64,000 nt of DNA from JAAYOS01 sp050950785. GTDB lineage: Bacteria; Bacillota; Clostridia; Oscillospirales; JAAYOS01. Numbering within the stretch: position 1 is the first letter of the stretch; every line of letters starts with the position of its first letter. The translations under genes were made by a program, and so were the position numbers. This document shows, one piece after another, positions 1-9,165 of this stretch. Location of the stretch: assembly GCA_050950785.1 (NCBI GenBank), contig JBMNIG010000001.1, forward strand, positions 23,610 to 87,609, written 5' to 3'. Below the pieces are notes generated by a model. The model made no database searches and was not told where the DNA came from. It saw only the letters and a program-made list of their open reading frames with translations.

Positions 1-421
1 TTGTATTGCAACGCTTGCCCATGTATATCATTTTGTAAAGGATCTTCCTGACGGCTTTGATTCGGAAGTGACTGCAGGAGGAGGAAACTTCTCAGGTGGC
101 CAAAGACAGTGTATCGCGATAGCGCGAGCCATGATGAGCGGAGCTGAGTACCTTCTACTTGACGAGAGCACCAGTAACCTCGATGCAAAGCGTGAAAGAG
201 ATGTCATGGAAGCAATGCTTGAACTTATGAAAGAAAAGACGACTGTCATAATCGCACATTCGCTTTCTACTATCCGCAATGCAGATCATATTATCGTTCT
301 CAATAATGGCGAGATTGAAGCAGAAGGATCTCCGGCTCAAATTATTAAGCAAACGGGCAATTATCTTGAAAAGATGATGAATCGCAAACGTCCGGCATTG
401 GTAGCTGGCAACCAGGCATGA
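1..421 (+). CDS. ABC transporter, C-terminal part of ATP-binding domain (partial at window start)
   Basis: The frame is open from base 2 and encodes the end of an ABC ATPase: signature loop NFSGGQRQ, Walker B YLLLDESTSNLD, and the H-loop IIAHSLSTIRNADHI. The 'DLPDGFDSEVTAGGGNFSGG' type spacing and the 'RDVMEAMLEL' helix are typical of exporter-type (MsbA/LmrA/bacteriocin) half-transporters in which the ATPase follows a six-helix membrane domain; that part lies upstream of the window. The substrate cannot be told. It ends 18 bp before the next gene, which has its own ribosome site and may be co-transcribed. Confidence 0.9.
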   Translation, partial: CIATLAHVYHFVKDLPDGFDSEVTAGGGNFSGGQRQCIAIARAMMSGAEYLLLDESTSNLDAKRERDVMEAMLELMKEKTTVIIAHSLSTIRNADHIIVLNNGEIEAEGSPAQIIKQTGNYLEKMMNRKRPALVAGNQA

Positions 422-439
422 GATAGGGGGGCGAAATTG

Positions 440-979
440 ATGAAAAAGGTTAAGATTGCATTAGGTATTATCGGTTTTACGGCCCTTATGGCGATTGCAA
501 TAGTAGGTGCGGTCATCATCGCTAAGTCAAATGTCATGAAAAATATGCCCAAGCCTGCAAGCGAGGGACGGGAACTTCTTACTCTTGAATATATTTCAGA
601 GAAAAAGTCAGAGGATGATGTGCAATCGACTGCAACGATAACATTCTATGACGACAATACCTGTTTTGTATCAGGCTTGATCGCCAAAATGTATAAATGG
701 GAGTATACTACGGAATGGTCGGTTGACGGCGAGCTCCATATAAATGATGAGCAAGGGGCTACCGCAGAATGCCTAGAGGAGATGGAAGGACTTGCAATGC
801 TGCTGAAGCTGGAGCTTTCCTATGATTTGGATATGCAGTATACTTCTTTTACTGAAGGAGATGAAATGCATATTGCATTTATAGGATTGCATGTAGACAC
901 CGGAGATACGCTCATGGAATGCTCATTTATTTTGAACCCAGAAGACGCTGCAAAGCTGGGGGTGTCCGCAGGTAATTGA
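440..979 (+). CDS. Membrane-anchored hypothetical protein
   Basis: I do not recognise the family. The ATG at 440 follows a G-rich ribosome site (AGGGGGG at 425-431); a TTG three bases earlier is less likely. The protein of about 179 residues starts with MKKVK and has one hydrophobic helix (about residues 5-28, rich in Ile/Ala/Val), with no lipobox Cys, so it is probably anchored with the rest outside the cell. The outer part is acidic and has beta-rich stretches such as TATITFYDDNTCFVSG and WEYTTEWSVDGELHI, a pattern seen in small exported 'lipocalin-like' or DUF4825-type domains. It directly follows the ABC exporter gene and may belong with it. Confidence 0.6.
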   Translation: MKKVKIALGIIGFTALMAIAIVGAVIIAKSNVMKNMPKPASEGRELLTLEYISEKKSEDDVQSTATITFYDDNTCFVSGLIAKMYKWEYTTEWSVDGELHINDEQGATAECLEEMEGLAMLLKLELSYDLDMQYTSFTEGDEMHIAFIGLHVDTGDTLMECSFILNPEDAAKLGVSAGN

Positions 980-1062
980 CCAGGTTTTCTAATTGAAGTA
1001 CTATCTTAACGACAGACATTGCTCCTGTCACTCTATGTAAGTAAGATGGCATTATACAAGAT

Positions 1063-1090
1063 TGTTTGGAGAAATTTTGTTCGCTATAAT
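1063..1090 (+). promoter_or_regulatory. Predicted sigma-A promoter
   Basis: TTGTTT (1063-1068) and TATAAT (1085-1090) are separated by 16 bp. It lies about 140 bp upstream of the truncated solute-binding protein gene. An imperfect inverted repeat TTGTTC/GAACAA overlaps the -10 region and could be an operator. Confidence 0.5.
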
Positions 1091-1227
1091 TATATTGTGA
1101 ACAACTTTTAGGTAGATATGATAGTATTTATTGATACCAATGGAAGTTGTTATAGTCGTTATCCCTATCAAAGTCAAAAATGAAACGATTCACGGCTGCA
1201 AAATTAATAAAAAGGATGGAAGAATGT

Positions 1228-1551
1228 ATGAGAAATAAGACAAAACTTCTGTGCGTAGCATTGCTGGTCACTCTGCTGGTCTCGATGCTGGCTTCCTGCG
1301 GTGGAAATGATCAACCCAGTGTCACTCCGGCAGAGTCAACTTCCCCGTCGGAGACCACTCCGTCAGAGACTCCCTCAGAAGTCACTCCTGGTGACGATGT
1401 TGGTGTGAAATTTCCGCTGGTTGACGAGCCCGCCACACTTACAGTCTGGCGCCCATGGTTCAACACTCTTGTCACTGACGCAAACGACCTGGTATGCAAT
1501 CAGCTGATAGAACAGAAGACGAACGTACATATTGAATGGACTTTGGTATCC
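1228..1551 (+). pseudogene. Truncated solute-binding lipoprotein (5' fragment)
   Basis: Starts at ATG 1228 (purine-rich AAAGGATGG upstream). The first 108 codons give a lipoprotein signal (MRNKTKLLCVALLVTL..., lipobox MLASC), a Ser/Thr/Pro/Glu linker, then 'FPLVDEPATLTVWRPW', which parallels 'LPLADEPITFEWFRPI' of the intact protein at 2057, and 'LIEQKTNVHIEWTLVS', parallel to 'LAKRTGITIKFVSP'. Similarity stops after the Ser codon ending at 1551; the frame then runs 32 codons through the antisense of an AraC-type gene to a stop at 1650. The intact homologue has about 550 residues, so about 80 percent is missing. Probably non-functional, although a short lipoprotein could still be made. Confidence 0.8.
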
Positions 1552-1915
1552 GTATTCAGTATTTGGCAGGGGACGAGCCAAAGCGTTTTTAAAGCTGCGG
1601 ATAAATTGGGTGGAATCTTTATAGCCAATGGCATCGCAGATACTGTTTAGATTTTGCTCCGTCTGCTCCAGCAGTTTTGCTGCCGTGTCCAGCTTATAGT
1701 TTCTAAGGATATGAGAAAAGGGCATGCCTAATTGCGGCTAAAAAGGTTGCTGAGGTACATGGATTATAATGAAAATGATCTGCTAGCGCTTTTAGGGTAA
1801 TGGTACGGTAAATTTCCGTAGCATAACTAAGAATCCTTAAAAGCCTTTTATCTTGTACTGGAATCGCCAACAGATGTTGTATGGTATCATTTGTTAAATT
1901 GCTTTGCTCAAACAC
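1552..1915 (-). pseudogene. Remnant of AraC-family regulator (helix-turn-helix region)
   Basis: Read on the minus strand, three frames together rebuild the AraC DNA-binding domain: ITLKALADHFHYNP, then (frame change near 1760) YLSNLFSRN, then an in-frame TAG and another frame change, then PFSHILRNYKLDTAAKLL, SICDAIGYKDSTQFIRSFK. The N-terminal ligand domain is absent and the C-terminal end abuts the truncated lipoprotein gene at about 1551. At least two frame changes and one stop show that this is a dead gene. AraC regulators often sit next to YtcQ/LipO-type sugar transporter genes, so it probably belonged to the same lost locus. Confidence 0.8.
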
Positions 1916-2056
1916 ATCTAGTGGAAAACTAATCTTGGAAACTGACCGATTTTGATAATGTTAAATAATGATTATAGACATTGTTTGATATTAAAATTAT
2001 AATAATAGTGAAACAAATCGATTCACGTGTTTAAAAAAAGTAATTAGGAGGTATTT

Positions 2057-3703
2057 ATGAAAAAGTCAACAAAACTATGTGCTCTTGCTTTGGCTATGCT
2101 GCTTGTTTTTGCACAGATGGCTTCATGCGGAACAACCGAAGAGCCAACGCCATCGCAAACGCCAACAACAACACCCAGCGAAGAACCCAGCACACAACCA
2201 AGCGAAGAGCCTGCACCGGAACCGGGAAATCCAAAGCTGCCATTGGCAGACGAACCGATCACTTTTGAATGGTTCCGTCCGATCGCCCAGGAAAATTTCA
2301 GCAAATACGGCGGTTTCGAAGAAAACGAGGGCTATAAGGAGCTGGCAAAAAGAACAGGAATCACAATTAAATTTGTGAGCCCGGTTTATGGAGCCGATGT
2401 TGAACCTTTTAATATGATGATCAACTCAGGTGATTATACAGATCTCATAAGCCCGGATTCCCGCGGCACATATCCCGGCGGTTTTGACAAAGCGATTGAA
2501 GATCAAGTGTTCCTGCGCATTAATGAACTTGTGGACAAGTTTGCTCCTAATTATAAACAACTGCGCGAAAGCAGTGAGGGCTACAGAAAGGGATCCATGA
2601 CGGATAGCGGGAATATGCCCGGATTCTATTCCTTAATGAAGTTAGAGGGAAAGCCAAGACCCTGGGGCGGATTGCTTATTCGCCAGGATTGGCTTAACGA
2701 ATTGGGAATGAACATGCCGATTACGCTAGATGATTGGTACTCTACACTGACAGCTTTTAAGGATCAAAAGGGAGCAACTGCACCACTGTTTATGTACAAA
2801 ACCGGTATTATGATTGGCGGTGGAGAAATCCTTTCGGCATATGATGTTGGTGCTGACATTTATCAAGTTGATGGTACTGTAAAATATGGTCCCATTGAGC
2901 CCGGATTCAAAGAATACCTTATGCTTATGAATAAATGGTACAGTGAAGGTCTAATAGCACCTGATTTCATGACTAATCAAAGCCCATTTTATATGCCAGA
3001 CACTGCATACACAACAACAGGAAAATCCGGAATATTCTGGAACGTATATATGGTTGAACACTTGGCAATGATGTCTGGAAACCCGGATTATAAACTTTCC
3101 GCCGTTCCATATCCCGTAAAGAATGTTGGAGACAGGGTGCATTTCATGGGGCCGGCAGGAATGGGCGACACTGCTTCTTTCAGCGTGGCTATTTCAACAA
3201 CTTGCAGCGATCCTGAGTTGGCAACCAGATGGGCAGATTATCAATATTCGCCTGATGGATACCTTCTCACTACCTATGGTCTAGAAGGTGTGACTTATGA
3301 GATGGTGGACGGACATCCTAAATATTTTGACATTATTGAGGAACAGCCATTTAGTGAAATATCCGGAAAATATTTGATGGGCAATGGAAGCCCTTGTATC
3401 TGGGACTTTGACGCTGAGTACAGCATGTTGAGCGAAGTTCAAGTTAAGCTTACCGATGTTTGGGGCGATGCCGATCGCGATTATGGAATGCCGGCCATTT
3501 CACTAACCACTGAAGAGGGAGAAAGATCCTCCGTTCTCAAAGCTGATATTGACACCTATGTTTCTGAGATGATCTTGAAGTTTATCACTGGTGAAGAGTC
3601 CTTTGATAACTATGATGCATTCATAGATAGAATCAAAACTATGGGTATTGATGAAGTGGTTGAGATCCATCAGAACGCTTTGGAAAGATACAACGCAAGG
3701 TAA
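2057..3703 (+). CDS. ABC sugar transporter solute-binding lipoprotein (LipO/YtcQ-like)
   Basis: ATG at 2057 follows TAGGAGG (2046-2052). The 548-residue protein has a lipoprotein signal with lipobox MASC (Cys about residue 24), a Thr/Pro/Ser/Glu linker, and a family 1 extracellular solute-binding fold. The end (AFIDRIKTMGIDEVVEIHQ, then ERYNAR) is typical of LipO/YtcQ/LplA lipoproteins, which bind complex oligosaccharides, often rhamnogalacturonan pieces, for LplB/YtcP permeases. No matching permease pair is present in the window, so the membrane partners must be elsewhere. A GH78 rhamnosidase follows 115 bp downstream, which supports a rhamnose-containing ligand (inference). Confidence 0.85.
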   Translation: MKKSTKLCALALAMLLVFAQMASCGTTEEPTPSQTPTTTPSEEPSTQPSEEPAPEPGNPKLPLADEPITFEWFRPIAQENFSKYGGFEENEGYKELAKRTGITIKFVSPVYGADVEPFNMMINSGDYTDLISPDSRGTYPGGFDKAIEDQVFLRINELVDKFAPNYKQLRESSEGYRKGSMTDSGNMPGFYSLMKLEGKPRPWGGLLIRQDWLNELGMNMPITLDDWYSTLTAFKDQKGATAPLFMYKTGIMIGGGEILSAYDVGADIYQVDGTVKYGPIEPGFKEYLMLMNKWYSEGLIAPDFMTNQSPFYMPDTAYTTTGKSGIFWNVYMVEHLAMMSGNPDYKLSAVPYPVKNVGDRVHFMGPAGMGDTASFSVAISTTCSDPELATRWADYQYSPDGYLLTTYGLEGVTYEMVDGHPKYFDIIEEQPFSEISGKYLMGNGSPCIWDFDAEYSMLSEVQVKLTDVWGDADRDYGMPAISLTTEEGERSSVLKADIDTYVSEMILKFITGEESFDNYDAFIDRIKTMGIDEVVEIHQNALERYNAR

Positions 3704-3726
3704 TTTTAGTATCTATATTCTAATAT

Positions 3727-3757
3727 TTGAGCCAGAGTTTTTCCATCTCTGGCTCAA
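3727..3757 (+). terminator. Stem-loop after solute-binding protein gene
   Basis: Perfect 11-bp arms TTGAGCCAGAG (3727-3737) and CTCTGGCTCAA (3747-3757) around a T-rich loop. No clear T-tract follows, so it may act as a weak terminator or an mRNA-stabilising hairpin that lowers expression of the downstream GH78 gene relative to the binding protein. Confidence 0.55.
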
Positions 3758-3818
3758 GTTGTACCTTAAAACATAGAGATTCGGTAGTATCTACATATAA
3801 TTGCGTTGGAGGACAAAC

Positions 3819-6572
3819 ATGCTTCAAATCTATGATTTAAAAACAGAATATCTTTCAAATCCACTTGGTATTGATGCAGCTAACCCGCGCTTTTCATGGA
3901 AACTGCGAAGCGACCGCATAGGGGTTATGCAAAAAACCTACCGCATTGTAGCGGAATCTGACGGAAAAGTAATCTGGGATAGTGGCGTAGTAGAAAGTGA
4001 CGCCAGTCAGCGTGTACGTTATGCAGGGATGCCGCTTGTCAGCAGACAGCAGGTTAACTGGCATGTGCAGGTAGCAGTTACGGATGAAGGTGATGCAGAG
4101 GAAACAGCACAGAGTGAAACAGCATGGTTTGAAATGGGTCTCATCGACACAGGCGACTGGAAGTGCAAATGGATAGAGCCGGAGGATGAAGTAGACAAAG
4201 AAGCAAGAAAGCCTGCACCGTATCTTCGCAGGGTGTTCACAGTTAAACCGGGATTGAAATCAGCCCGTATCTATCAGACAGCACATGGCCTGTATGAGTT
4301 CTGGATTAACGGAAAACTAGGTGCGGAAGACAAATTCAAGCCCGGATTGACGAGTTATTATTACCGGATTCAGTATCAAACCTATGATATTACAGACCTC
4401 ATACGCGAGGGCGAAAACTGTTGGTCGGTAATGCTTGGTGATGGTTGGTGGCGTGGTGTTACAGGCGGTACGGTAATAAACAACTTCGGCTACAAACTTC
4501 ACTTTTTCGGACAGATAGAGCTAAACTATGCAGATGGTAGCAGAGAGATTATCGGCACGGACGAGCAGTTTAAAACTTCGACGGGTGGTATGATTGCATC
4601 CGATATGCTGATGGGCGAGATTTTTGATGCCGGAAAAGAGCCAGATGGATGGAAAGAGGCAGGCTTTGACGATTCTGATTGGAAACACGTCCATTTAGCA
4701 ACGGAGCATACCGATGCCGCACTGATACCCAGCCGCAGTGTGCCGGTTCGGGAAAAAGAAGTGTTTATGGCGAAACCTTTCCGCGATGCAAACGGCAGCC
4801 TGGTTTTGGACTTTGGGCAGAACATTGCAGGCTATGTTCGCATGAAGCTACGCGGTTGCCAGAAAGGGCAGAAGATTAGACTAGTACATGGTGAGGACAT
4901 CGACGCTAACGGTTGTTTTTCCGTTGCCAATATAGATAAGACTCCTATGCCTGTAGATAGTTTTCAGGAGATTACATATATTTGTTCCGGTGCTCCAATT
5001 GAAGAATATTGCCCCTTGTTTGCTGTTTTTGGCTTCCGCTATGTTTTGGTTGAAGGTTATGATGGAGAGATTCAGGACGGTGATTTTGTTTCTATAGCAG
5101 TTTACTCTGATATGGAAGAGACAGGAACGTTCAAATGCTCCAATCCACTGATAAACAAGCTGGTACAAAACAGCATGTGGAGTCAGAAGGGCAACTTCAT
5201 GGATGTGGCAACAGACTGTCCAACTCGTGAACGCAATGCCTGGACAGGAGACAGTCAAGTCTACACCCGCACGGCGACCGACTTTATGAACGTCTATACG
5301 TTTTATGAAAAATGGCTTCAGGATCAGACGATCGAGCAATACGCTAGCGGCAAAGTGGGAATTACTTTCCCATCAACCAGCAGCGTCCACAATCCTGATG
5401 CACTTCTGGCAGCACAGAAAACTAATCCCAGTTACGCACTTGCGGGACCCACAGGCAATGGCAACTTTGGTGAGGATAGTGCGGGCTGGGGCGATGCAGC
5501 CGTTTGGAATCCTTACATGATTTATTTGTGTTATGGAGATGAGCAGATTCTCATAAACCAGTACGAGACAGCTAGAAAATGGGTGGAGTTTATGCTGACC
5601 TGTGCTAAGGAGCATAATCCCCTGTATGCGGATGAGCCTCAGTATCATACCTATACTGATGGAGAACTGGATGCGGACTATATTTTTGATACCCGTTTTC
5701 ATTTTGGTGAATGGAATGAACCGATTCAAGTTAAGACAAAACCTGGCGAATCAGCCGCTTCAATACAGGAAAGAATACTGCATTCTTTCAAATTAGGAAA
5801 GCCCTTAGTAGCAACAGCCTATATGTGCCGTTCTACAGAAAATGTTGCTCATATGGCAAAAATACTCGGTAAAGAAGAGGATTATCGAAAATATTCCGCA
5901 ATAGCTGAAAAGATCCGCAGGATTTATGACAAGTACCTGATTGGCGATGACGGCGTTATTGAGCCCGGGCATCAAGCTGCCTATGTACGAGTGCTGGCAA
6001 TGAACCTTTGCTCAGAAGAAAAGAAGGAAAAGGTATTGCAGCAGTTAATTAAGGAAATTGAAAATAACGGTTATCGCTTAAATACAGGGTTTCTCTCTAC
6101 ACCATTTATTTTGCAAGTGTTGGTGGAGAATGGGCAAACTGAGCTTGCTTTCAGGCTCCTAGAGCAGACTGAAAGCCCAAGTTGGCTTCGCAATGTCATG
6201 CTTGGAAGCACTACAATACTTGAAGAATGGAACGGCATGGAAGAGCATCAAGCGTCATATAACCACTACAGCTACGGTGCGGTCTGCGACTTCATGTTTG
6301 GAACTGTTGCAGGCATTACGCCGCTTTTTGAGGCACCGGGTTATAAAGAATTTGAGCTAAAACCGACAATTGGCGGGACCTTTACATATGCTGAAGCTAA
6401 ATACGAGAGCCTGTATGGAGCTATAATTTCCGGTTGGGAGATAGTTGATGGCAAACTCAGATATTGCTGCACAGTTCCTGTCAATACTACAGCGAATTTG
6501 GTATTGCCGAACGGGGACGAACATACTCTTGGTAGCGGTGAATATGAATATTTAGTTAGTATAAAGTTGTAA
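3819..6572 (+). CDS. Alpha-L-rhamnosidase, glycoside hydrolase family 78
   Basis: Start ATG 3819 is set by GGAGGA at 3808-3813 (a TTG at 3801 is also in frame). The 917-residue protein has the GH78 order: N-terminal beta domains (LSNPLGIDAANPRFSW), carbohydrate-binding jelly roll (WWRGVTGG region), central domain (LDFGQNIAGYVRMKL), then the (alpha/alpha)6 barrel. The catalytic motif DCPTRERNAWTGD keeps the D-x4-E-x3-W-x2-D pattern known from Bacillus RhaB, and the second acidic residue is in GSTTILEEWNG. It hydrolyses terminal alpha-L-rhamnose by inversion. No signal peptide is present, so it should act in the cytoplasm on imported oligosaccharides. It is a divergent paralogue of the gene at 28889. 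Confidence 0.93.
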   Translation: MLQIYDLKTEYLSNPLGIDAANPRFSWKLRSDRIGVMQKTYRIVAESDGKVIWDSGVVESDASQRVRYAGMPLVSRQQVNWHVQVAVTDEGDAEETAQSETAWFEMGLIDTGDWKCKWIEPEDEVDKEARKPAPYLRRVFTVKPGLKSARIYQTAHGLYEFWINGKLGAEDKFKPGLTSYYYRIQYQTYDITDLIREGENCWSVMLGDGWWRGVTGGTVINNFGYKLHFFGQIELNYADGSREIIGTDEQFKTSTGGMIASDMLMGEIFDAGKEPDGWKEAGFDDSDWKHVHLATEHTDAALIPSRSVPVREKEVFMAKPFRDANGSLVLDFGQNIAGYVRMKLRGCQKGQKIRLVHGEDIDANGCFSVANIDKTPMPVDSFQEITYICSGAPIEEYCPLFAVFGFRYVLVEGYDGEIQDGDFVSIAVYSDMEETGTFKCSNPLINKLVQNSMWSQKGNFMDVATDCPTRERNAWTGDSQVYTRTATDFMNVYTFYEKWLQDQTIEQYASGKVGITFPSTSSVHNPDALLAAQKTNPSYALAGPTGNGNFGEDSAGWGDAAVWNPYMIYLCYGDEQILINQYETARKWVEFMLTCAKEHNPLYADEPQYHTYTDGELDADYIFDTRFHFGEWNEPIQVKTKPGESAASIQERILHSFKLGKPLVATAYMCRSTENVAHMAKILGKEEDYRKYSAIAEKIRRIYDKYLIGDDGVIEPGHQAAYVRVLAMNLCSEEKKEKVLQQLIKEIENNGYRLNTGFLSTPFILQVLVENGQTELAFRLLEQTESPSWLRNVMLGSTTILEEWNGMEEHQASYNHYSYGAVCDFMFGTVAGITPLFEAPGYKEFELKPTIGGTFTYAEAKYESLYGAIISGWEIVDGKLRYCCTVPVNTTANLVLPNGDEHTLGSGEYEYLVSIKL

Positions 6573-7020
6573 TTTTTGCAGTTGAATCCAATAAACACAC
6601 ATGCATAAAAAATGATACAAAACTGCTTATTTGTATCATAATTGCGTCATATTGGATATTTATTTGCTGATTATTATTTCGTTTGTTATTCTTAGTAGAG
6701 GACTTTGTGTATCGATTAACTAGTAGGCTGAGTACTAAAATTATAAACGGGGAGAAGATTGCGCTCCTTTTTGCAGGAGTGAAATCAACTTCGACTTAGA
6801 AAAATTTAAAGTTACATCTAGCACTAAGCTATGATTCAACAAAGTAAAACTCATTTTCGGAGAATATGTTAAAGATTTTATAAGGTTATGATATAGCGGG
6901 CTGTAGTGTTTATTTTATATAATTATTTAAGTAGTTTGGTTCTATAGAATGGTTAGTTAATTAGTGTGTTTAGCGTTTTTACAGACGCTTAAAATGCAAA
7001 TTTTTGTTAGGAGGATACAA
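6573..7020. other. Non-coding gap with small hairpins
   Basis: No credible gene in about 450 bp. It holds a 10-bp perfect inverted repeat ATGATACAAA/TTTGTATCAT (6612-6621 and 6630-6639) just after the GH78 gene, probably its terminator although the following T-tract is poor, and a small CTCCT/AGGAG hairpin (6764-6779). The rest is AT-rich leader for the small lipoprotein gene. Confidence 0.5.
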
Positions 7021-7488
7021 ATGAAATCAACTACACTTAAAAAAGTTTTATCAATTCTTGTAGTTGCGGTTATGATTATCGCTTTAGCCGCCTGTAACTC
7101 TGACAATGGAGTAGAAACCTCACCCGAGGTCTCCGAGACTCCAACAGAATCTCCTGAGGTAAGTGAAACTCCTGAACCCACACCAACGCTAACTCCGACC
7201 CCAACTCCAACCCCAGAAGAAGGGAATTATTTCGACAGAGATATCTCACTTACTGCCGATCCTGAGAGCTCATTCCCAGGTTCAACGATTTTCCTCGGAG
7301 CCGATGGAACATTTGACCTCAACGTTCCGGGTATTGGAAACGACAAAGGTACATATTCAATAGATGGCGAGAAGCTGAAGGTAGTCGGCTCAGAACATGA
7401 GTATTCATTTAGAGAAGAAGATGGCGAGATTATAGTAACCCTGAGTGCTGCTGGCGGAGCCATCACTGTAGATTTCCTCCAAGACTAA
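7021..7488 (+). CDS. Small lipoprotein of unknown function
   Basis: ATG 7021 follows TAGGAGG (7008-7014). The 155-residue protein has a lipoprotein signal (lipobox LAAC, Cys about residue 24), a long Glu/Thr/Pro linker with TPTPTPTP, and an exported domain of about 90 residues with two parallel beta-motif segments (TIFLGADGTFDLNVPG and KGTYSIDGEKLKVVGSE). I do not recognise a named family; the pattern resembles small beta-barrel domains that many Clostridia encode as secreted lipoproteins. It is followed by its own terminator and is probably monocistronic. Confidence 0.75.
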   Translation: MKSTTLKKVLSILVVAVMIIALAACNSDNGVETSPEVSETPTESPEVSETPEPTPTLTPTPTPTPEEGNYFDRDISLTADPESSFPGSTIFLGADGTFDLNVPGIGNDKGTYSIDGEKLKVVGSEHEYSFREEDGEIIVTLSAAGGAITVDFLQD

Positions 7489-7525
7489 ACTAAATATTGC
7501 ATTGTTTAGGGAATATTAACAATTA

Positions 7526-7560
7526 ATGGCTGTCATGACATAGTTCATGGCAGCCAATTT
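7526..7560 (+). terminator. Terminator of small lipoprotein gene
   Basis: Arms TGGCTGTCATGA and TCATGGCAGCCA (one G-T pair) with AT-rich flanks, 40 bp after the stop codon. Confidence 0.65.
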
Positions 7561-7708
7561 AACCTTTATTTTAGCTATAGTGGTTTGTTTCGGCGCACAA
7601 AAGGGATATATGTTAAAAATCCAGATAATAATGTAACTATTTTGGTCTTTGCAAAATTATCTATTGCAAAACCCAATGAGGTCATAAAAATATGAAGTGA
7701 ACATCAGA

Positions 7709-7716
7709 TGCTTCCC
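7709..7716. repeat. Target-site duplication, left copy
   Basis: TGCTTCCC, identical to 9265-9272 on the other side of the insertion sequence. Eight bases is the usual IS256-family duplication length. Confidence 0.8.
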
Positions 7717-7771
7717 AGTCAAGTCCAAATTAGTGTGTAAATTACCTCGGTCATCAAACGGTAGCTAATGA

Positions 7772-7930
7772 GACAATAGCCTAAGCGTTTATGCCGCGAA
7801 AGCTGTTGACGATGAGTACATGGCATGTTAGGCTGTTGGCCGGGCATCACCATACTAGCGCAAGACTTCTCCTCAAAGATAAGGGGGATGGCCCTGATGC
7901 CTGAAAACATGCCATGGGAGGCTCATTGTC
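7772..7930 (-). ncRNA. Possible structured RNA in the 3' tail of the IS256 element
   Basis: Three nested complementary segments can stack into one long arm: GACAAT/ATTGTC (7772-7777 with 7925-7930), CATGGCATGTT/AACATGCCATG (7819-7829 with 7906-7916, 11 perfect pairs), and GGCATCA/TGATGCC (7843-7849 with 7895-7901). It lies just downstream of the transposase stop inside the element. Whether it is transcribed, and from which strand, cannot be seen; the minus strand is assumed because it continues the transposase message. It could also be a transposase-binding DNA structure. Confidence 0.35.
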
Positions 7931-7956
7931 AACAGACCGTGGAATAAATGCGTCTT

Positions 7957-9165
7957 CTATGCAGCAGTGCCAGACTTTGATTCCTTATCCTGCACTTGAT
8001 AGTACAGCTGCATATCAAGGTATTTACGACCGGTCTGCCATTTCTCATGCTGCTCTATTAATAGAGCCCCCATGAGCCGGATGACGGATGCAGCATTGGG
8101 AAAGATTCTAATGACTCGCTCTCGACGACGAATTTCCTCATTCAACCTTTCCACACCGTTTGTAGTACGAAGCCGTTTCCGATACTTCAGGGGCAACGCA
8201 AGAACAGCAGTAATATCATCAAATGCTTCATCCAGGAGAGCTGTGGCTTTTGGTGCTTTGACTTCATATGTTTGGATAATGTGGTCTCTGATTTTACGAG
8301 CACTCTCAAGGTCAACAGCCTCATAAAGCTGGCGCAGCTCTTCCTTGATTTCCGTCTGTAATGCTTTAGGCGTATGATCCAGTATGTTCCTGGAAAAATG
8401 GGTTTGACAACGCTGCCAGCTAGCACCTTGAAAATGCTTTCTAACAGCATTAACCAGCCCTTTATGGTCATCAGAGGTAACCAGGCGAACATCCTTTAGC
8501 CCACGATCCTTGAGTGAAGAAAAGAACTCACCCCAACTGCTTTCTGATTCGCTGTTGGCTAATTGAAACCCGATGATTTCACGATAGCCATCTTCGTTAA
8601 CGGCAATGGCGATCAGCATACCTCTTGACTGTACACGTCCATTTTCCCGCACCTTTACATAGATGGCATCCACCATGAGAAAGGGATAATGGCTTTGCAG
8701 AGGCCTTGTACGGAATGCTTCTACTATTGGATCTAAGTTCTTACAAAGTTCTGAGATGGTCGATTTTGAAAACTTTTTTCCACATAGCTCTTCAGTAATT
8801 AGCTCAACCTTTCGAGTGGAAACACCATTGATGACCATCTCCATCATAGCCAGCACCAACGCTTGTTCACTGCGCTGGTATCGGGCAAAAAGCTCTGTAG
8901 AGAACTGTCCATTGCGATGCCTGGGAACCCGTAATGTGAGTGTGCCAACTCGCGTAGTCATTTGTCTATCTCGAAACCCATTGCGGTATGCGGCTCTTTC
9001 TTCAGTGCGCTCATAGGGTTCAGCACCTATTTGCTCTGTAGATTGAGCTAAAAGTATCTGGTTGAAGATTTCCTCCAACAATTTGGAGAATGCTTCATCC
9101 CTACCATTTGATAAAAATAATCCGTGCAAAAGTTCTTCGGTTATAGTAATATTAAACTGAGCCAT
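7957..9165 (-). CDS. IS256-family transposase
   Basis: The 402-residue protein is full length for the mutator/IS256 family. The DDE catalytic residues are visible: D in FLMVDAIYVKV, D in RLVTSDDHKGL, E in TTNGVERLNEEIRRR. The conserved 'WQRCQTHFSRNIL' (C-x2-H) motif is also present. It starts with ATG at 9165 after a GGAGG-type site (complement of CCTCCTCGG at 9173-9181). No frameshift is seen, so the element may be active. Confidence 0.96.
   Translation of the reverse strand: MAQFNITITEELLHGLFLSNGRDEAFSKLLEEIFNQILLAQSTEQIGAEPYERTEERAAYRNGFRDRQMTTRVGTLTLRVPRHRNGQFSTELFARYQRSEQALVLAMMEMVINGVSTRKVELITEELCGKKFSKSTISELCKNLDPIVEAFRTRPLQSHYPFLMVDAIYVKVRENGRVQSRGMLIAIAVNEDGYREIIGFQLANSESESSWGEFFSSLKDRGLKDVRLVTSDDHKGLVNAVRKHFQGASWQRCQTHFSRNILDHTPKALQTEIKEELRQLYEAVDLESARKIRDHIIQTYEVKAPKATALLDEAFDDITAVLALPLKYRKRLRTTNGVERLNEEIRRRERVIRIFPNAASVIRLMGALLIEQHEKWQTGRKYLDMQLYYQVQDKESKSGTAA

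Noticed and set aside
7719..7910. 63-codon minus-strand frame in the tail of the IS element
   Set aside because: It runs through the terminal inverted repeat and the paired segments; no ribosome site and no recognisable protein. The RNA or DNA structure explains the region better.
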